Below, in pieces: positions 34,730 to 47,399 of a stretch of DNA of 64,000 nucleotides (positions are counted from its first letter, which is position 1; the number at the start of each line of letters is the position of its first letter). The translations under genes were made by a program, and so were the position numbers. The stretch comes from Synanceia verrucosa. Lineage: Eukaryota > Chordata > Actinopteri > Perciformes > Synanceiidae. The notes below the pieces were generated by a model. The model did no database searches. It was not told where the DNA came from and saw only the letters and a program-made list of their open reading frames with translations. The stretch lies in contig CM056563.1 of the NCBI GenBank assembly GCA_029721515.1, positions 19,721,954 through 19,785,953 on the forward strand. The letters are read 5' to 3'.

Positions 34730-37700
34730 ATGGAAGAGAATTCATGCTGTGGTAAGATTAAAACAAAAACCTCACTGAGTGACATGTAATATGATGTCAT
34801 GTGATTGACTTTTTTAACATACAAATGATGCTCTTATAGATAATGACATGTTGCTGTAGATTAATGTGCTGTGTTGATTCATTTCAACTCTAAAAGATGA
34901 TTTTAATTTGAATCCTGGACTTTTATTTTGAGTGAGACTATTTTCCAGTGTGACATAATCTACATAATACTGGCACATTTTAAGAAACAAGGAGAAAAAT
35001 TAAATTGTGATCTAGCCTTGTATAAAAAATATTAGTTAATTTATGCTTTTGTCCTCCGCAGCACCGGGAACTATGACCGGATCAACAGTGCATGGTTTGT
35101 CCTCTGAGAATTGTGAGATAAACTTTTTAGAAAATGGAAAGACCATCAATGATTTCATAGACAATAAAGTAAAAGAACTTGGTTCAGTGGTGAGTATTAG
35201 AAACATTGTGTCATTAATCTAAAGATGTGCTCATACGTTTACATACGCTGGCAGAATTTATTATTTCTTGGCCATTTTTCAGAGAATATGAATAATAACA
35301 CAAACATCTTTCCTTTCACTCATGGTTAGTGCTTGGATGAAGCCATTTATTATAAACAACCATGTTTACTCTTTTTGACAACAGAAACTACATAAATGAC
35401 CCTGCTCAAAAGTTTACATACCCCAGTTTTTAATACCGTGTATTGCCCCCTTTAACATCAATGACAGCTCGAAGTCTTTTGTGGTAATTGGGGATGAGGC
35501 TCTTCATTTTCTCAGATGGTAAAGCTGCCCATTCGTGGCATTCCTGAAAATTCTTGGGCTGTCTTGCATGAACTGCACGCTTGAGAGCTCCCCGGAGTGA
35601 TTCACTGATATTGAGGTCAGGAGACTGAAATAGCCACTCCAGAACCTTCACTTTATTCTGCTGGAGCCAATGACTTGGCTTTGTTTTGGATTGTTATCAT
35701 TTGGAATGTCCAAGTACGTTCTAAGCGCAGCTTCCGGGCTGATGAGTGCAAATTTTCCTCTAGTATTTTTGATAACATGCTGCATTCATCTTGCCATCAA
35801 TTTTGACCAAGTTTCACGTGCCTTTGTAACTCACACATCCCCAGAACATCAGTGATCCAACTCTGTGTTTCACAGTAAGAAAAGTACCTTTTATCATAGG
35901 CCTTATTGACTCCTCTCAACATGTAAAGTTTGGTGTTGTGGCCAAAAAGTTCAATTTTGGTCTCACTCAACAAATGATTTTGTTCCAAAAGTTTTGCGGC
36001 TTGTCTCTGTGCTGTTTGGTGTATTGTAAGCATGGTGTTTTTGTAGCATTGGCGTAATAATGGCTTTCTTTTGGCAACTCAACCATGCAGGCTATTTTTC
36101 TTCAAGTGCCTCCTTATTGTCCTATATTTCAGCTCAAGTTATCTGTGGGTTTTTTGTTGCTGCATCTAAAACAATTTTCAATTTTTCTGGCAGTTGGTGC
36201 TTTTATTACAGAGCCCCTCTAAACCCCTAGGAGATTTTTTTTTTTTTTTTATCTAGTGGGAACGAGTTAGTATCTCGTTACCTTGAGATATGTATCTCGT
36301 TCCCTCGACATACGTAACTGGTACCAACAGAAGTTACAGAAGACATCAATCACTTTTTGGCAGGCGGAATATTGATTATGATCATATTTACATATATCAG
36401 CTGGTAAAATGACTGAGTGGGCTCTAATATAACAAATATAATCCCCATCAATGCTATCATGTCATTTTAGACAGAAAAACTACAAAGCGACAAACAATAC
36501 TGTCATTTATTGTCCCATGTAAATATCCCACTACATTATAAACACTTCCGTTGCTACACTGATTGCTGTCCAGTAACTTCCGTTTGTATGAGTTGCGTAT
36601 CGTGAGGGAACGAGTTACTAACTCATTCAAACGAGTTAGTAACTCGTTCCCATGAGATGAAAAAAAAATAATAATAATTCTCCTATGGGGTCTAGAGGGG
36701 CTCCCTATGATTTGGTTTCAACAGAATCTCTCATTTTCCACTTCATAATTAGAGTCTGAACACAACTGATTTGTATTTTCAATTCCTTGGATATCTTTTT
36801 ATATAGCTTTCCTGTTTTATACAGCTCAATTACCTGCAGATTCTTTGACAATTCTTTTGCATTCCCCATGACTCAGAATACAGAGATGTTAGTGCCAGGA
36901 GCCCAGAAACTCACTGAAATTTTACACACACACACTGATGATTTAAAAAAGAGTAAACAATGTTGTGTGGGACCTGGCCAGTAGCACATTGTATGATTGC
37001 ACATGCCATCGGCCTGAGGAACCTGGGTTCAACTCCCTCCCAGTCCCGGCTACCAAACTGGCCGAGGGTTGCGTCAGGAAGGACATCCAGTGTAAAAATC
37101 TAACGCCAAGTCTACAAGCGGATCATCTGCTGTGGCGACCCTGGAAGGGAGCAGCCACAAAAGACAACAACAAACAATGTTGTGTGACAATAAATGGCTT
37201 CACCCAAGCACTAACCATGAGTGAAAAAAAAGTTTTTGTGTTATTATTCATATTCTCTGAAAGATGGCCAAGAAATCATTAATTCTGCCATCATATGTAA
37301 ACTTATGAGCTCAACTGTACACACAACTGTATGTGTAATTCTGTGAGATGTGCATTTTTAAAAATAACCTTTCAACTTCTTTACTTTTCATTCAGGACAA
37401 TGAAGAGCCATTCCATGTGGCAAATCTGGATAGTATCCATGAAAGACACCAAAGGTGGCTCACTAATTTGCCTCGAGTCAAGCCTTTCTATGCTGTGAAG
37501 TGTAACAATACACCAGCAGTTTTGAGGGTGCTGAAGGCTCTGGACACAGGTTTTGACTGTGCCGGCAAGGTATTGATTAAGTATTTCAAAGAGACTCAAG
37601 CTCTCTGTTTTTCGTATCAGTTTGCTCATGTTGCAACATGTTTGGGTTTAACACAGGCTGAGATCCAGCTGGCCCTGTCCCTCGGTGTCACACCTGATAA

Positions 37701-40700
37701 AATCATTTATGCACACCCAACCAAACCACTGTCACACATCAAATACGCCTGCACTCATGGAGTAGATATGATGACTTTTGACAGTGAAGATGAACTCAGA
37801 AAAATTTCCCTTTGTCATGGCAAAGCCAAGTAAGTGACCAACTACTCATATCTTTGTCTCCAGTGTAGATTGTTGTTAGTGTATTGACTAATACTTTTGA
37901 ATAATTTTCTAGACTGGTACTCCGCATCGCAGTCGATGACTCCAAATCACTCCGAAAACTCAGTTCAAAGTTTGGAGCCAGACTGGAGTCTGCTGGTAAG
38001 CTGCTGGAGCTGGCTGGAGAGCTTGGCTTAGAGGTCATCGGGGTCAGCTTTCATGTGGGTGGTTGGTGCACTGGAATTTCAGCATTCAAGCAGGCCATAA
38101 CAAATGCCAGACAAGTCTTTGACGTAGCGGTAAGTCATTGTCATAGCAATGAAACATTGCAGTTCCACAGTAATATTTACATAGACAATTGAGCAATTGA
38201 TCGTCTCAGTAAAGCAGTGGGGCCAGATTGGAGGGAGGAAAATATAGGAGAGCAACTTAGGAGCTGCTCATTCACCATATTCAAACAGTCCATTTTATTC
38301 TTATGTCAAGCTCGGGGTGGGAATAATCTCTAGACTTAAAACTCCAACAGCTTTGCAGCTACGGTGACATTTATGTACGCCAGGTAAGTGTTGCAATAAT
38401 CAAATGTAGGCAGTTAAGTGTAACATCAAATCACACTTGGCATAAAACACTAAGTGCTCATGTTGGCTAATGTGAAGCACAATCACGAAGCACAATCACG
38501 AAGGTCTACCAAAAGCAAATGTTAGCCAGATTGTTCTGTATCGCCGTCCTGACGGTAACAATTCAAACAGAGAGTGTCCGGGGTGTGATGTGTCCCTGAT
38601 GATGTGTTGACCCTTCTTGAGACGGTGGGAACTGTGTAGTTCTTCCAGTGTTGTGATAAGGCAGCCGACAAACTTCTGTGCCAAGTTTATGACCCCCTTG
38701 AGCTTTTTTTTTTTTGAGCCGCTGTGCTGCTGGTGAACCATACGCCGATGCAGTATGTCAGGATGCTCTCTGTGCTGTACCGATACAAAGGACAACAGGA
38801 ATCTCTGAGTGATGTTATTCTTCCTCAGCAACCTGAGGAAGTAGAGTCTCTGCTGGGTCTTTTTCAGCAGTTCGGAGGTGTTTGTGTTCCAGGTCAGGCC
38901 TTCCTCCATCTGGATTCCCAGGAACCCTCTCCACATTGTCCCCATTTATAGAACGTAGAGAGATGACCATTTTCTTCCTCCTGTAGTCAGTGATCAGCTC
39001 TTTTGTCTTTGCGGTGTTGAGGAGCAGGTTCTCCTTGCACCACCCTGACAGCCGCTCCACCTCTTCCCAATAGGTAGACTCATCCCCCCTAGTGATGAGT
39101 CCCACTGCTGTGGTGTCATCCACGTTCTTCACAGTGGTGTTACTGAGGTAGGCACACAGCCATGAGGGGAGCCTGTGCTGAGGCTGAGGGCTGTGGATGT
39201 GTGTTGGCCCACAAAAGATGAGATTTAAAATAAATAAATAAACAAAAGGCCCGGGGGCTTTCTGTGTGGAGTTTGCATGTTCTCCACGTGTCTGAGTGGG
39301 TTCTCTCTGGGTACTAGGCTTCCTCCCACCATCCAAAAACATGCAATGGATTAAGTTAATTGGCTAATTTAAATTGTAAGTGTGAATGTGAGTGTGAGTG
39401 GTTGTCTGTCTGCATGTGACCTGTGATGAACTGGTCACATGCAGACAGCGCGTGAGCTGTATTGATTGGGGGCTGAAGCCACGGTATCACTGTGTTTCCA
39501 AAAGATTGTCAGTCCATCAGATGTTGGGTATAAACTTTATAAAGGATGCTTTATTAGACAATGGCTCTGATGTGTTTTTCAGAATTTGCTGGGTCTCCAG
39601 TTGAATCTCTTGGATATTGGAGGAGGATTCTCTGGGAGAGAGGACTTTCATGTGAAATTTGAAGAGGTAAAATAAAGAAATATGTTTTAGGTAGTGGTTT
39701 GGTAGGTCTCTCAATGCAATCTGTATTTTTATTCTCTGCATGAAAACACTGAAAGCAATGTTGGCAGTTATCCCTACTAAATACAAACACAGACCCCTTA
39801 CCTATTTGTGAATGTCAGTGACAGTGGTTACTGTAGAGAAGTGTCTGAGATATTAATTGGGGTGTAATACCTCTGAAATATGCAATTAACCCATTGTGTT
39901 TTCCCTCCTAGCTCTCAGAAGTCATTAATGGAGCACTGGATGAATTCTTCCCGTCTGACAGTGGGGTGCAAATTATTGCAGAACCAGGCCGATTCTTTGT
40001 GGAATCAGCCTTCACACTGGCAGCGAATGTCATTGCCAAAAAAGTCATCTTTAATGATACGGCTGAACACAGTGGTAATGTATAAATATGTGTTCTGAAG
40101 CGATATGAATGTATAGAGTATCTAATATTAGCAGAACTATACAGTGTGTACATGTGTTTAAATGTGTAGGTGAGAGCTGTTAGATGTTTCTGAAACCACA
40201 TGCAATGCAATACATCACTATATTGAGATTCTTCAGTAGACATCCCTTATAGGGTAGTTACACTAGCCTGAAGAGGCAGAGGGACTATCGACAAAAAGTT
40301 TCCTTTATATTTGCAAAGTTATTGCATCACAGCTGTTTTACTTATTTTATTTTACATATATTTTTTTTCAGATGGTGAGGAAAACAGCTCTGACAGACAG
40401 ATGATGTACTACCTCAATGATGGAGCATATGGTTCTCTGTGTGGCATTTTTCATTATCCTGCTCAGGCCAAGTTTGAACCATACCTCTACAGGGTAAACA
40501 TCAACTCTGTCAGCACATACGACTGTATTAAACATACAAAACACCAGATTAAGGTTTTTCATGTCATCTGAGCATATCAACATCATTTTGAGTTAAGATA
40601 CTAACATACATACAAAACATTTGTGCTCCACACAGGCTGTTGTGAGCAACGAGCAGAGATTCCCATCTGTTATCTGGGGTCCAACCTGCGACAGCATGGA

Positions 40701-40878
40701 CAAAATAATCGACAGCTACTGGATTCCTGAGTTGCACGTGGGGGACTGGCTTCTGGTCGACAACATGGGAGCTTATTCTGTTAGTATGGCCAGTAACTTC
40801 AATGGTTTTGAAAGAGCACACATTCACTTTGTTGTGACAACTGAGACATGGCATGCCTTAAACCTTTCTCACACCTAA
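34730..40878 (+). CDS. ODC-like PLP decarboxylase, copy 3 (type A)
   Basis: Exons 34730-34751, 35062-35189, 37396-37569, 37657-37829, 37913-38129, 39583-39666, 39912-40074, 40372-40493, 40636-40878; 441 residues, uninterrupted. K69 (PFYAVKCN), H197, LDIGGGF, E274 and GPTCD are kept. Changes around the cofactor are the most numerous of the four: GFDCAGK instead of GFDCASK, HVGGWC (S200 to G), and AEPGRF (Y278 to F). The human YDH at 331-333 reads HYP, so D332 is lost. It ends NLSHT like copy 1, without the PEST tail. Intron 2 holds a Tc1 element with two nested insertions. Intron 6 shows the empty site of the Rex3 found in copy 1. Product likely folds as an ODC; activity is less sure than for copy 1. 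Confidence 0.87.
35430..36033 (-). pseudogene. Tc1 transposase relic
   Basis: Minus-strand pieces: 35797-36033 with ETKIELFGHNTKLYM (the stretch after the second catalytic-domain strand) and 35430-35651 with QSPDLNISESLRGALKRAV and NYHKRLRAVIDVKGGNTRY, the normal Tc1 C-terminus. The N-terminal DNA-binding domain is degraded around the MITE. Confidence 0.7.
36211..36703. mobile_element. MITE nested in the Tc1 element
   Basis: About 490 bases with inverted ends GAGCCCCTCTA / TAGAGGGGCTC, followed inward by poly-T/A and by GGGAACGAGTTA / TAACTCGTTCCC on the two sides. Near the right end there is a perfect hairpin with 17-base arms (36608-36624 and 36633-36649, GAACGAGTTACTAACTC) and an 8-base loop. 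No reading frame. The target duplication is not clear, so the superfamily is unassigned. Confidence 0.7.
36970..37171 (+). mobile_element. SINE nested in the Tc1 element
   Basis: Flanked by a perfect 15-base target duplication AAACAATGTTGTGTG (36955-36969 and 37172-37186). The body has a B-box-like GGTTCAACTCC (37028), the CGTCAGGAAGGACATCCAG stretch, GCTGTGGCGACCCTGGAAGG and a CAACAA tail, all typical of a widespread teleost tRNA-derived SINE. It appears young relative to its host element. Confidence 0.8.
38496..39230 (-). pseudogene. LINE reverse transcriptase C-terminal relic in intron 5 of copy 3
   Basis: Minus strand: NVDDTTAVGLI (palm box where YVDDT is expected), RLSGWCKENLLLNTAKTKEL, SINGDNVERVP (about 38930-39150), then GIQMEEGLTWNTNT, QQRLYFLRLLRKNNITQRFL and HPGHSLFELLPSGRRYR at 38496-38945. 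This is the standard end of a teleost LINE ORF2, truncated at its 5' side. One frameshift separates the pieces. Clade not assigned. Confidence 0.7.
39245..39440 (+). repeat. DANA-like SINE fragment in intron 5 of copy 3
   Basis: Body GGAGTTTGCATGTTCTCC, GGGTTCTCTCTGGGTACT, CTTCCTCCCACCATCCAAAA followed by AATTGTAAGTGTGAATGTGA. The tRNA-like head is missing. Confidence 0.6.
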
Positions 40879-41619
40879 AATATGATCCATTAATGATCTG
40901 GTAACAATTCTATTGGACAACGATTCAATACATGTCTAAACAGACATTTCCATCTGTCATTGATTGGTCAGTTTCACAAGCATATTGTGAACATTTTGTG
41001 ATGTAAGTTAATGTCACTGCATCTACAATCCACCGAACCTTTTAAAATTGCATTTGTGATCTAGTCATCTAGTCAACTCTACAGGACAACCTTTCAATAC
41101 ATGTCTAAAAAAATAGACATTTACATATATCATTGATTGGTCAAGCTTACAAGCATATTGCGAAAAATTTGTGAAACTAATGTCACTGCAGCCAACAATC
41201 CCCTATAGAGGAGGTTATTTTCTTCCTATTTAAAGTTAGTGTTATAGTCATACAGTTGTAGGTCTTATAGTCGCCTCATCCTCATCTTCATAACTTTTTA
41301 AATGAGTATAAAAGAACTTAATATGGAGGATGTCTGACACTGGGATTCAGGATGTTCAAAGCATTGTTGTTGTTTTTCATAAGTAGATCAAGAGTTGAAC
41401 TATTATTGAAAAGGTCATTAAGACTTGGACATTATTAAGGGAGGAGTAAATCAAAAGGATGTCATTTATACAAGTTGATTGAAAAATAAAAATGAAACTG
41501 GTACAATCTCTGTTTACAGGAGGAATATTGCAGGCAGCAGAGTTAGGCTTAAGTTAGTTGGGCTTAGTTCATGGTATGTAGCGGTCTGATCAGACCAGTT
41601 GGGTCATGTAACGTTAACA

Positions 41620-42420
41620 TTTGCTTCTTCAAGCATCTGGTCACCCATGATCATGATCACCAACAACCTACTAAACCTACTTATGTGCAGGTGCTAAATA
41701 AACGTTAGGTAGTGGGAGAAAAAAAAAAATCATATATTTACCGTGTTTGAGAATAAAATGATTGCAATGTGTTGGGGATGATTTAATCTATCATTTAAAT
41801 GGCAATTTGTCAAGCTTTTTATGATTTTTTTTTCTTCTGTTGTAGGTGGTTGGTGAAAACATTTTTGGTCATTTTTGCTATAATGTAACGCTTTGAATCA
41901 GGTCATTATCATCACAAACCTGATATACTGTACCGTAGCTTAGATTTCTGGTCTCCTCCCAATCTCTGTATACTGTGTGTACCCTCTCATCCTTGTATTA
42001 AGTATCCATCAGTATATGACCAAGTAAACATTATATTTTACCTTGAACCCCAGATTCTCATACATTGAACCTGGGCCTTCTGGACACCTGAGGTTCTGGT
42101 GCCCAGGGACAGTTGCTCACATTGGGCAATCCAGCTCCAGGTCATGGGCCCTCAGCTTTGAGGATGTAAGAACTGTTGATTCAGCAAAATCATATTAATA
42201 AAAATGCTTTCTTACATGATGAGTCGACTCCAGCGTCCTCACCGTGTTTACAGCCATGAGTCACAAATCCTTTCACGTCCTGACACAAAATGACACCAGA
42301 ATTCTTTTTAACACATTGAGTGCCAGTCCTTCCAGTCTTTCATGATGCACAGAATATTTTGTACTTTGATTCTACAAACACTGAATAGCTAAAATGAAAG
42401 AAGAGAAAATAAAATGAAAA
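41620..42420 (+). repeat. 3' module of copy 3, with MITE end
   Basis: GATCACCAACAACCTACTAA (41656), TTCTGTTGTAGGTGGTTGGT, ATGATGAGTCGACTCCAGCG (42217) and, from about 42306, the piggyBac-like MITE end TTAACACATTGAGTGCCAGT. The 40.88-41.6 kb stretch before it is the 3' flank proper, with a partial internal duplication: AATACATGTCTAAA occurs near 40927 and 41095. Confidence 0.55.
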
Positions 42421-42529
42421 TAAAACCTTTGTTTTACCTGTTCCGTTCTTGTTTTATCTGGAGGAGAGTAGAGGACAGTTTTACCAAAATCACTACGGTT
42501 CACTGCCTCTCACTCCTCTCTTTCTGAGG

Positions 42530-44230
42530 CCGCACCCCTCCTCCACCTTTACCTTGATCAGCTGATGAGCAGAGTCGAAACAGCTGCTGGTCAGAGAAAG
42601 GTTGATCACCTGGAGGAGAAGTGTAGGAAGAGAGACACACAGATACGGTACAGCAAATACAGCGGCACTAGGGCCATAACACATACAATTTCTGATGTAT
42701 TAACTGTTGTTATATAGCGTGATTGACTTTTCATTGCTGTTACTCTGTACACATGACATCCAATACACGTCTCTCCATCCTGGAAGAGGGATCTCTCCTC
42801 TGTTGCTCTTCCTGAGGTTTCTGCCATTTTTCCCTGTTAAAAGGGATTATTTTGGGTTTTTTTCCTTAGTTGATGTGTAGGTTGTTTCTAAAGGACAGAG
42901 GGTGTCCAACTAATTGGGTGCCACAGATTCTGATAGGCAAATACAGGGGTGTTTGTAAAAACTGAGATTCTTTCTAAAAACTCCGGCAGAACTGGAAACT
43001 CCGGTTTCGCGTTTGAATGTCAACGGAGAAAAACTGACTTTTAGGCAATCTATGCACCAAAAGTGCTATCTTTTTTGTGTAATATGGCTGTCAGAGTAGT
43101 CTATGAGTAGTCTAAATGGAAGCATTCTGAGTAGCGGTAACATTTCTGTTGGTGCAAGCACTTTTTACGTGTTTGCATTTGCAAATACAGCTCATGTAGA
43201 GGAGCAAAGACGTATTGGGGCTTGGAGGAACAGGAAGTCGCTCGTCGTCATTGTTGTCGATGAGGCCTCTGATTGGCTTGCATGGCTTTCTCCTTCTTCC
43301 TACACAGTTGCCCATAGGCTTGGCATAGTTATGATGGCTCTCGACAGCATATTTATGTGGGTTAACGTAAATGGATAGTTTTTTGAAAATTATGATGTGT
43401 GCACAATGTTTTTTTGGAAACAGGAAGGAAATATTCATTTTTCAAAATACCCTGCTATGTGTATACGTAGCCCAAGTCTGCATGGTTCAGTGGCCTGTGT
43501 GGTGGAAGGTGTAGAGCCCACTAAGGAGGTCAAGTCAAGTCAAGTCAACTTTATTTGTATAGCCCAATATCACAAATTATGAATTTGCCCCATTGGGCTT
43601 TACAATCTGTACAGGATATGACACCCTCTGTCCTTTACAAATGACCCTCGCATCGACTAAGGAAAAACTCCCCCAAAAAAACCTTTTAACAGGGAAAAAG
43701 AAATGGAAGAAACCTCAGGAAGAGCGACAGAGGAGGGATCCCTCTTCCAGGATGGACAGACGTGCAATAGATGCCATGTGTACAGAATAACAACAATGAA
43801 AACACATTAACACTACATACAAAATTGTATGGAAATGTCCAAATCAATATAACAACAGCTAATATACATTGTGTATATATAGAATTATATGAGAGTGTCC
43901 AAGGGGATGAAGAGCATCATCAAGCTATCAGCAAAGAATGAGAAGCATGTCGTCCTCTCCACCACGCCAACCAGAAGAAGCCTGGGCAGCACGTCTTCCT
44001 CTCTCCACCACGCCAACCAGAAGAAGCCTGAACAGCACGTCTTCCTCTCCACCACACCAAACAGGAGAAACCTCCGCAGGATGACCTCGTCACCACCACG
44101 TCGCTCAGAACCAGAAGATGAAGGTCCAGTACCTTCTGTGACATCGTGTTGAACGGCATTAGAAAAGATCAGTTAAAGGCCTACTCATCACTGTCTCCAT
44201 GATGCCACTTATACTGTAGTTGTATAAATG
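42530..44230 (+). repeat. 3' module continuation and dispersed repeats
   Basis: GATGAGCAGAGTCGAAACAG (42563) continues the module as in 15.2 kb and 1.2 kb. Reverse-orientation dispersed repeat pieces lie at 42755-42930 and a fuller forward copy at 43525-43800 (AACTTTATTTGTATAGCCCA). About 42950-43490 has no recognisable content apart from matching CAAGTCTGCATGGTTCAGTG near 43470 with 16.05 kb. Confidence 0.45.
43945..44100 (+). repeat. Short minisatellite, about 48-base unit
   Basis: Three diverged tandem units, each with CGTCTTCCTCT..CCACCACGCCAACCAG..AAGCCT. The third unit is more diverged (CACCACACCAAACAGG). It continues the dispersed repeat that precedes it and may be part of that family. 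Confidence 0.6.
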
Positions 44231-44539
44231 TAATTGATGGAGCTGTCAGATTGCTGCTAGAACACCTGGTGCCCATGCTCCAATTGAGCATGGGACACAG
44301 AAAAGTTGGCAATGTGACTTTTTCTGTGTTCATGGTCAGGTATATTCACCAGCTTTATCATCACATAGAAAATATGTTATATATGAACATCAGATCATAA
44401 TGACTGAATGCAATAAAAAGAAATGTTTGTCTGCTCCTGTTTCCTGTTTTTGTGGGCGAGTAACGTAACACCAGAGGGAGAAAAATATCAAGGTTAAATT
44501 ATTACTGTGTTGCTACATTGCATCTCCTTCTTGAAGTAC

Positions 44540-46620
44540 AGAGGTCACTTAGTCTGTAGGGACTTGGGTTGGGAATAGGAGGATTGGCTGTTCAATTTCC
44601 CACAGGGACCAGAGGGAGCGTGGTCTGGTAGCTGGAGAGGTTGTCTTGGTGGTTTTGGTCATCTGTTTTCTGCTCCTACAGGAGCATAAGTATCTGGACT
44701 CTCTCCCAGTCAGTTTGAACTGAAGAAGCCTCTTAGATGAGAGGTGAAACATCTTCAACAAACCTTAAGCAAGTCAAGTTGACTCGTTTTTGCTCTTTCT
44801 AATTTATCTCAACCGGGATGACTGAGAACCTACACAAACATGTTGGAACAAACTTTGGAACCAACACCTTCCTGGTGTTGCGAGTATGAGAGAACTTCCA
44901 GGAAATTGGCAGATTAGAGGAATCATCTTTGTTTCAATTTAAAATGCAGACAGAATAAGATTATTCCCAGGAGCATAAAACTGGGATCCATAGAGCAGAA
45001 CAAATTCTCCAGAAAGCACAGATTCAACAGCTTAGTGAGTCAGACAGTTCATTTTGCTATTGATGCAATGACAACCAAAGTTGACACAACAGTGGAACTA
45101 TTAACATCCCTCTTATCAAGGGAAATCTTGGAGGATGTCACCAAATTTTTGGAGAAGGCACAGACAGCATAGCACACTAAGGACAAGGAATGCCAGACAC
45201 AAATGTGAGCCATCAAATGTGAACCATCTGAATGTGGCAGGTTTGCTGCTCCACCTCCACTCTCTATTAGTGTGTGGTCGCTCCATCTTCTGCCGCTGCA
45301 GATACCAGACTGAAGCTCATGGCAATTCCGCCAAGTGCTCATGCGGCATTGGGGTCTCCATCCCACCACGTCCCCTGTTTTGATTTTTGCTTACTGGGGT
45401 TTTCCTTTGGGGAAATTATTTTCTTTTGTTGTTTCTTTAGTTTAGTATTTGGCTGTGTTGTAAGGCTACCATTGCTGCCCTTGGTCCCCGCCCACAGCTG
45501 AGTGTCACACTTATTTTTGTTTCATTATATGGTTACTTGGGTTCTGTTGTGTATCTGTAATTGTTTCAATTGTTTAATTGATACATTAAATTAATACATT
45601 TATTTTTTCTGTTTGTGTGTGTGTGTTTTATAAGGTATATTGCATTGGCCTGAGTGTCCCACATGAGTGGCCATATAATTTTGTTTTTACCTTTTCCAGG
45701 ACAGGATCTGTTATGGTGTGTGACAGACTTTCCTGGAGGTGGCTCCCTTCTCACTCTACTTAATTTGCCATGGCACGTAGTGATTTGGTTTGTAGTGTTT
45801 TCTTTGGTTTATGTTGTGTCCTACTTACTTGGTTTTGGTTTTAGTCCGTCTGCCCAAGCTGAGTCTTAGCCTTGTACCTGTCATTTTGTTTACTGTCTGC
45901 GCCAGTAGTTTACTTTGGCACTCAGGTTGTGTGTTAAATGAAATCTTTTGTTACTTAAAGAGTCATTTTTAATCACTAAATTTTTGTGATAACTTGAAGT
46001 CTGTCTCCCATCCTTTTAAGCGTAACAAATGTGTGTGACCTATTAATAAGGGTACTGGTCTGCTTGTATTTCCTGGGTTGCAATTCCCCAGGTGGCGTTG
46101 TTGGGCAATTTCCTTCTCTCTCCTCTCTTCTCTTCTCTCGCCTTACAACAAAACAAATGTCCTATCTAAGGTACTGAATTTTTTCCCTTATATCAGAACA
46201 CATCCCAGTGCTAGACCTCATCACAGCAACAGAATCAGCCATCTGCAACAACAAGTTGGCAGACACAGAAGCAGAACAGCTCAGACTCAAAGTTATAGCC
46301 GCTCCTGCTAGTGCCAAACCACCTCCATCCAACCTCACCACCCAGGAAAGGGTGGTGGCAGAGGACCCTGGCATCACTTAAAAAAAGACGATCTTACCTG
46401 CTGACAACGGTAGGTGCATAGAGGTACTGAAGACAACCGACTACCACACCAAGGTGACTGGTTTGCTCAGTGAGTCAGCCATGTACGAGAAGTGGGAGCC
46501 GGACTAGCAATAATAAAAAGACACCCATCAGCCTCCAACAACATCTGTTGAAAGAGAAAGTCATTAACCGACCTCTTTACTACTGGCTGTGTTAATAACA
46601 GCAGTGTGGTTAATAACAGC
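44540..46620 (+). pseudogene. Penelope-like retroelement relics
   Basis: Three pieces. At 44700-44830 is the GAAGAAGCCTCTTAGATGAG and GAGGTGAAACATCTTCAACA stretch characteristic of fish Penelope-like element terminal regions. At about 45000-45230 is an N-terminal ORF part (LLSREILEDVTKFLEKAQT). At about 46170-46530 is a linker part (KVLNFFPLIS, TATESAICNNKLADTEAEQL, then KTTDYHTKVTGLLS). All are interrupted by stops. A foreign LTR-like repeat (45735-46110) lies between the second and third. Confidence 0.55.
45735..46110 (+). repeat. LTR-like repeat, second copy
   Basis: Related to 16320-16660, see shared motifs there. Here it is longer and includes AAAGAGTCATTTTTAATCAC, GTGACCTATTAATAAGGGTA and TGGGCAATTTCCTTCTCTC. 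It splits Penelope sequence. Confidence 0.45.
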
Positions 46621-47099
46621 ATTAGAGTATAATGGCATTACTAATGGCATTATTTTTTTCAGTAATGAGTAAACTAATTAATTACTTTTCCCACTGTTGC
46701 AATGTCGTTGTCATTACTGAGAATGTGAGGTGGCACGTACCGGCACTACTTCTCGCTCATTGAAATTAAAGGCCAGAATGTCTTTGTTAGAGACATTGAT
46801 CTGTCCCTCCACTTTCCTAGCATAAGGGGACAAACACTGCTGGTAAAACAGAGCATTATTGTCACTGTAGCAGCATTGGGAGCCTTGCATTTCTGTGATC
46901 AACTTATGGTGCGTTCACTTTTACATGAATGTCGAAATTTCTATCTTCAAATCAAAATTTAAATAAGAAACTCCCGTGAAATTGGATCTCCAATTCTGAA
47001 AGTTGGATTAACCAACCTGACATAGAATTCATGCTATCTGCTACTGATATAAACAGTAGCTACATGATTTTTTATACATCTGTAAGGAAGAGCTGAGAG

Positions 47100-47395
47100 C
47101 ACTAAACTTTGATCTGAGCCTATCCCAGCTGTCTTAGGGTGGAAGGCAGGGTACACCCTGGACAAGTCGCCACCTCATCGCAGGGCACATAGAGACAGAC
47201 AACCACTCACACTCACATTCACACCTCCGGACAATTTAAATTAGTCAGTTAACTTAATGGGAGGAAGACGGATTACCAGGAGAGAACCCACGCAGACACA
47301 GGGAGAACATGCAAACTCCACACAGAAAGGTCCCGGGCCCGGAATTGAACCTGGTTCCTTCTTGCTGTGAGGTGACAGTGCTAACTGGGTCCTCC
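47100..47395 (-). repeat. DANA-like SINE fragment
   Basis: Minus strand carries CACAGCAAGAAGGAACC, GGAGTTTGCATGTTCTCCC and GGGTTCTCTCCTGGTAATCC, then GTGTGAGTGGTTGTCTGTCT towards 47160. It sits directly before the LTR-like segment of copy 4. Confidence 0.6.
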
Positions 47396-47399
47396 TTGT

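Larger units (their letters stand above)
35222..37317 (-). mobile_element. Tc1/mariner element with two nested insertions, in intron 2 of copy 3
   Basis: Flanked by TA at 35220-35221 and 37318-37319. Terminal inverted repeats of about 120 bases: shared segments on the two ends include TTTCTTGGCCAT, TTTCAGAGAATATGAATAAT and CACTCATGGTTAGTGCTTGG. The transposase is on the minus strand and broken. A MITE (36211-36703) and a SINE (36970-37171) lie inside; removing them leaves about 1.4 kb, the usual Tc1 size. Confidence 0.8.
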
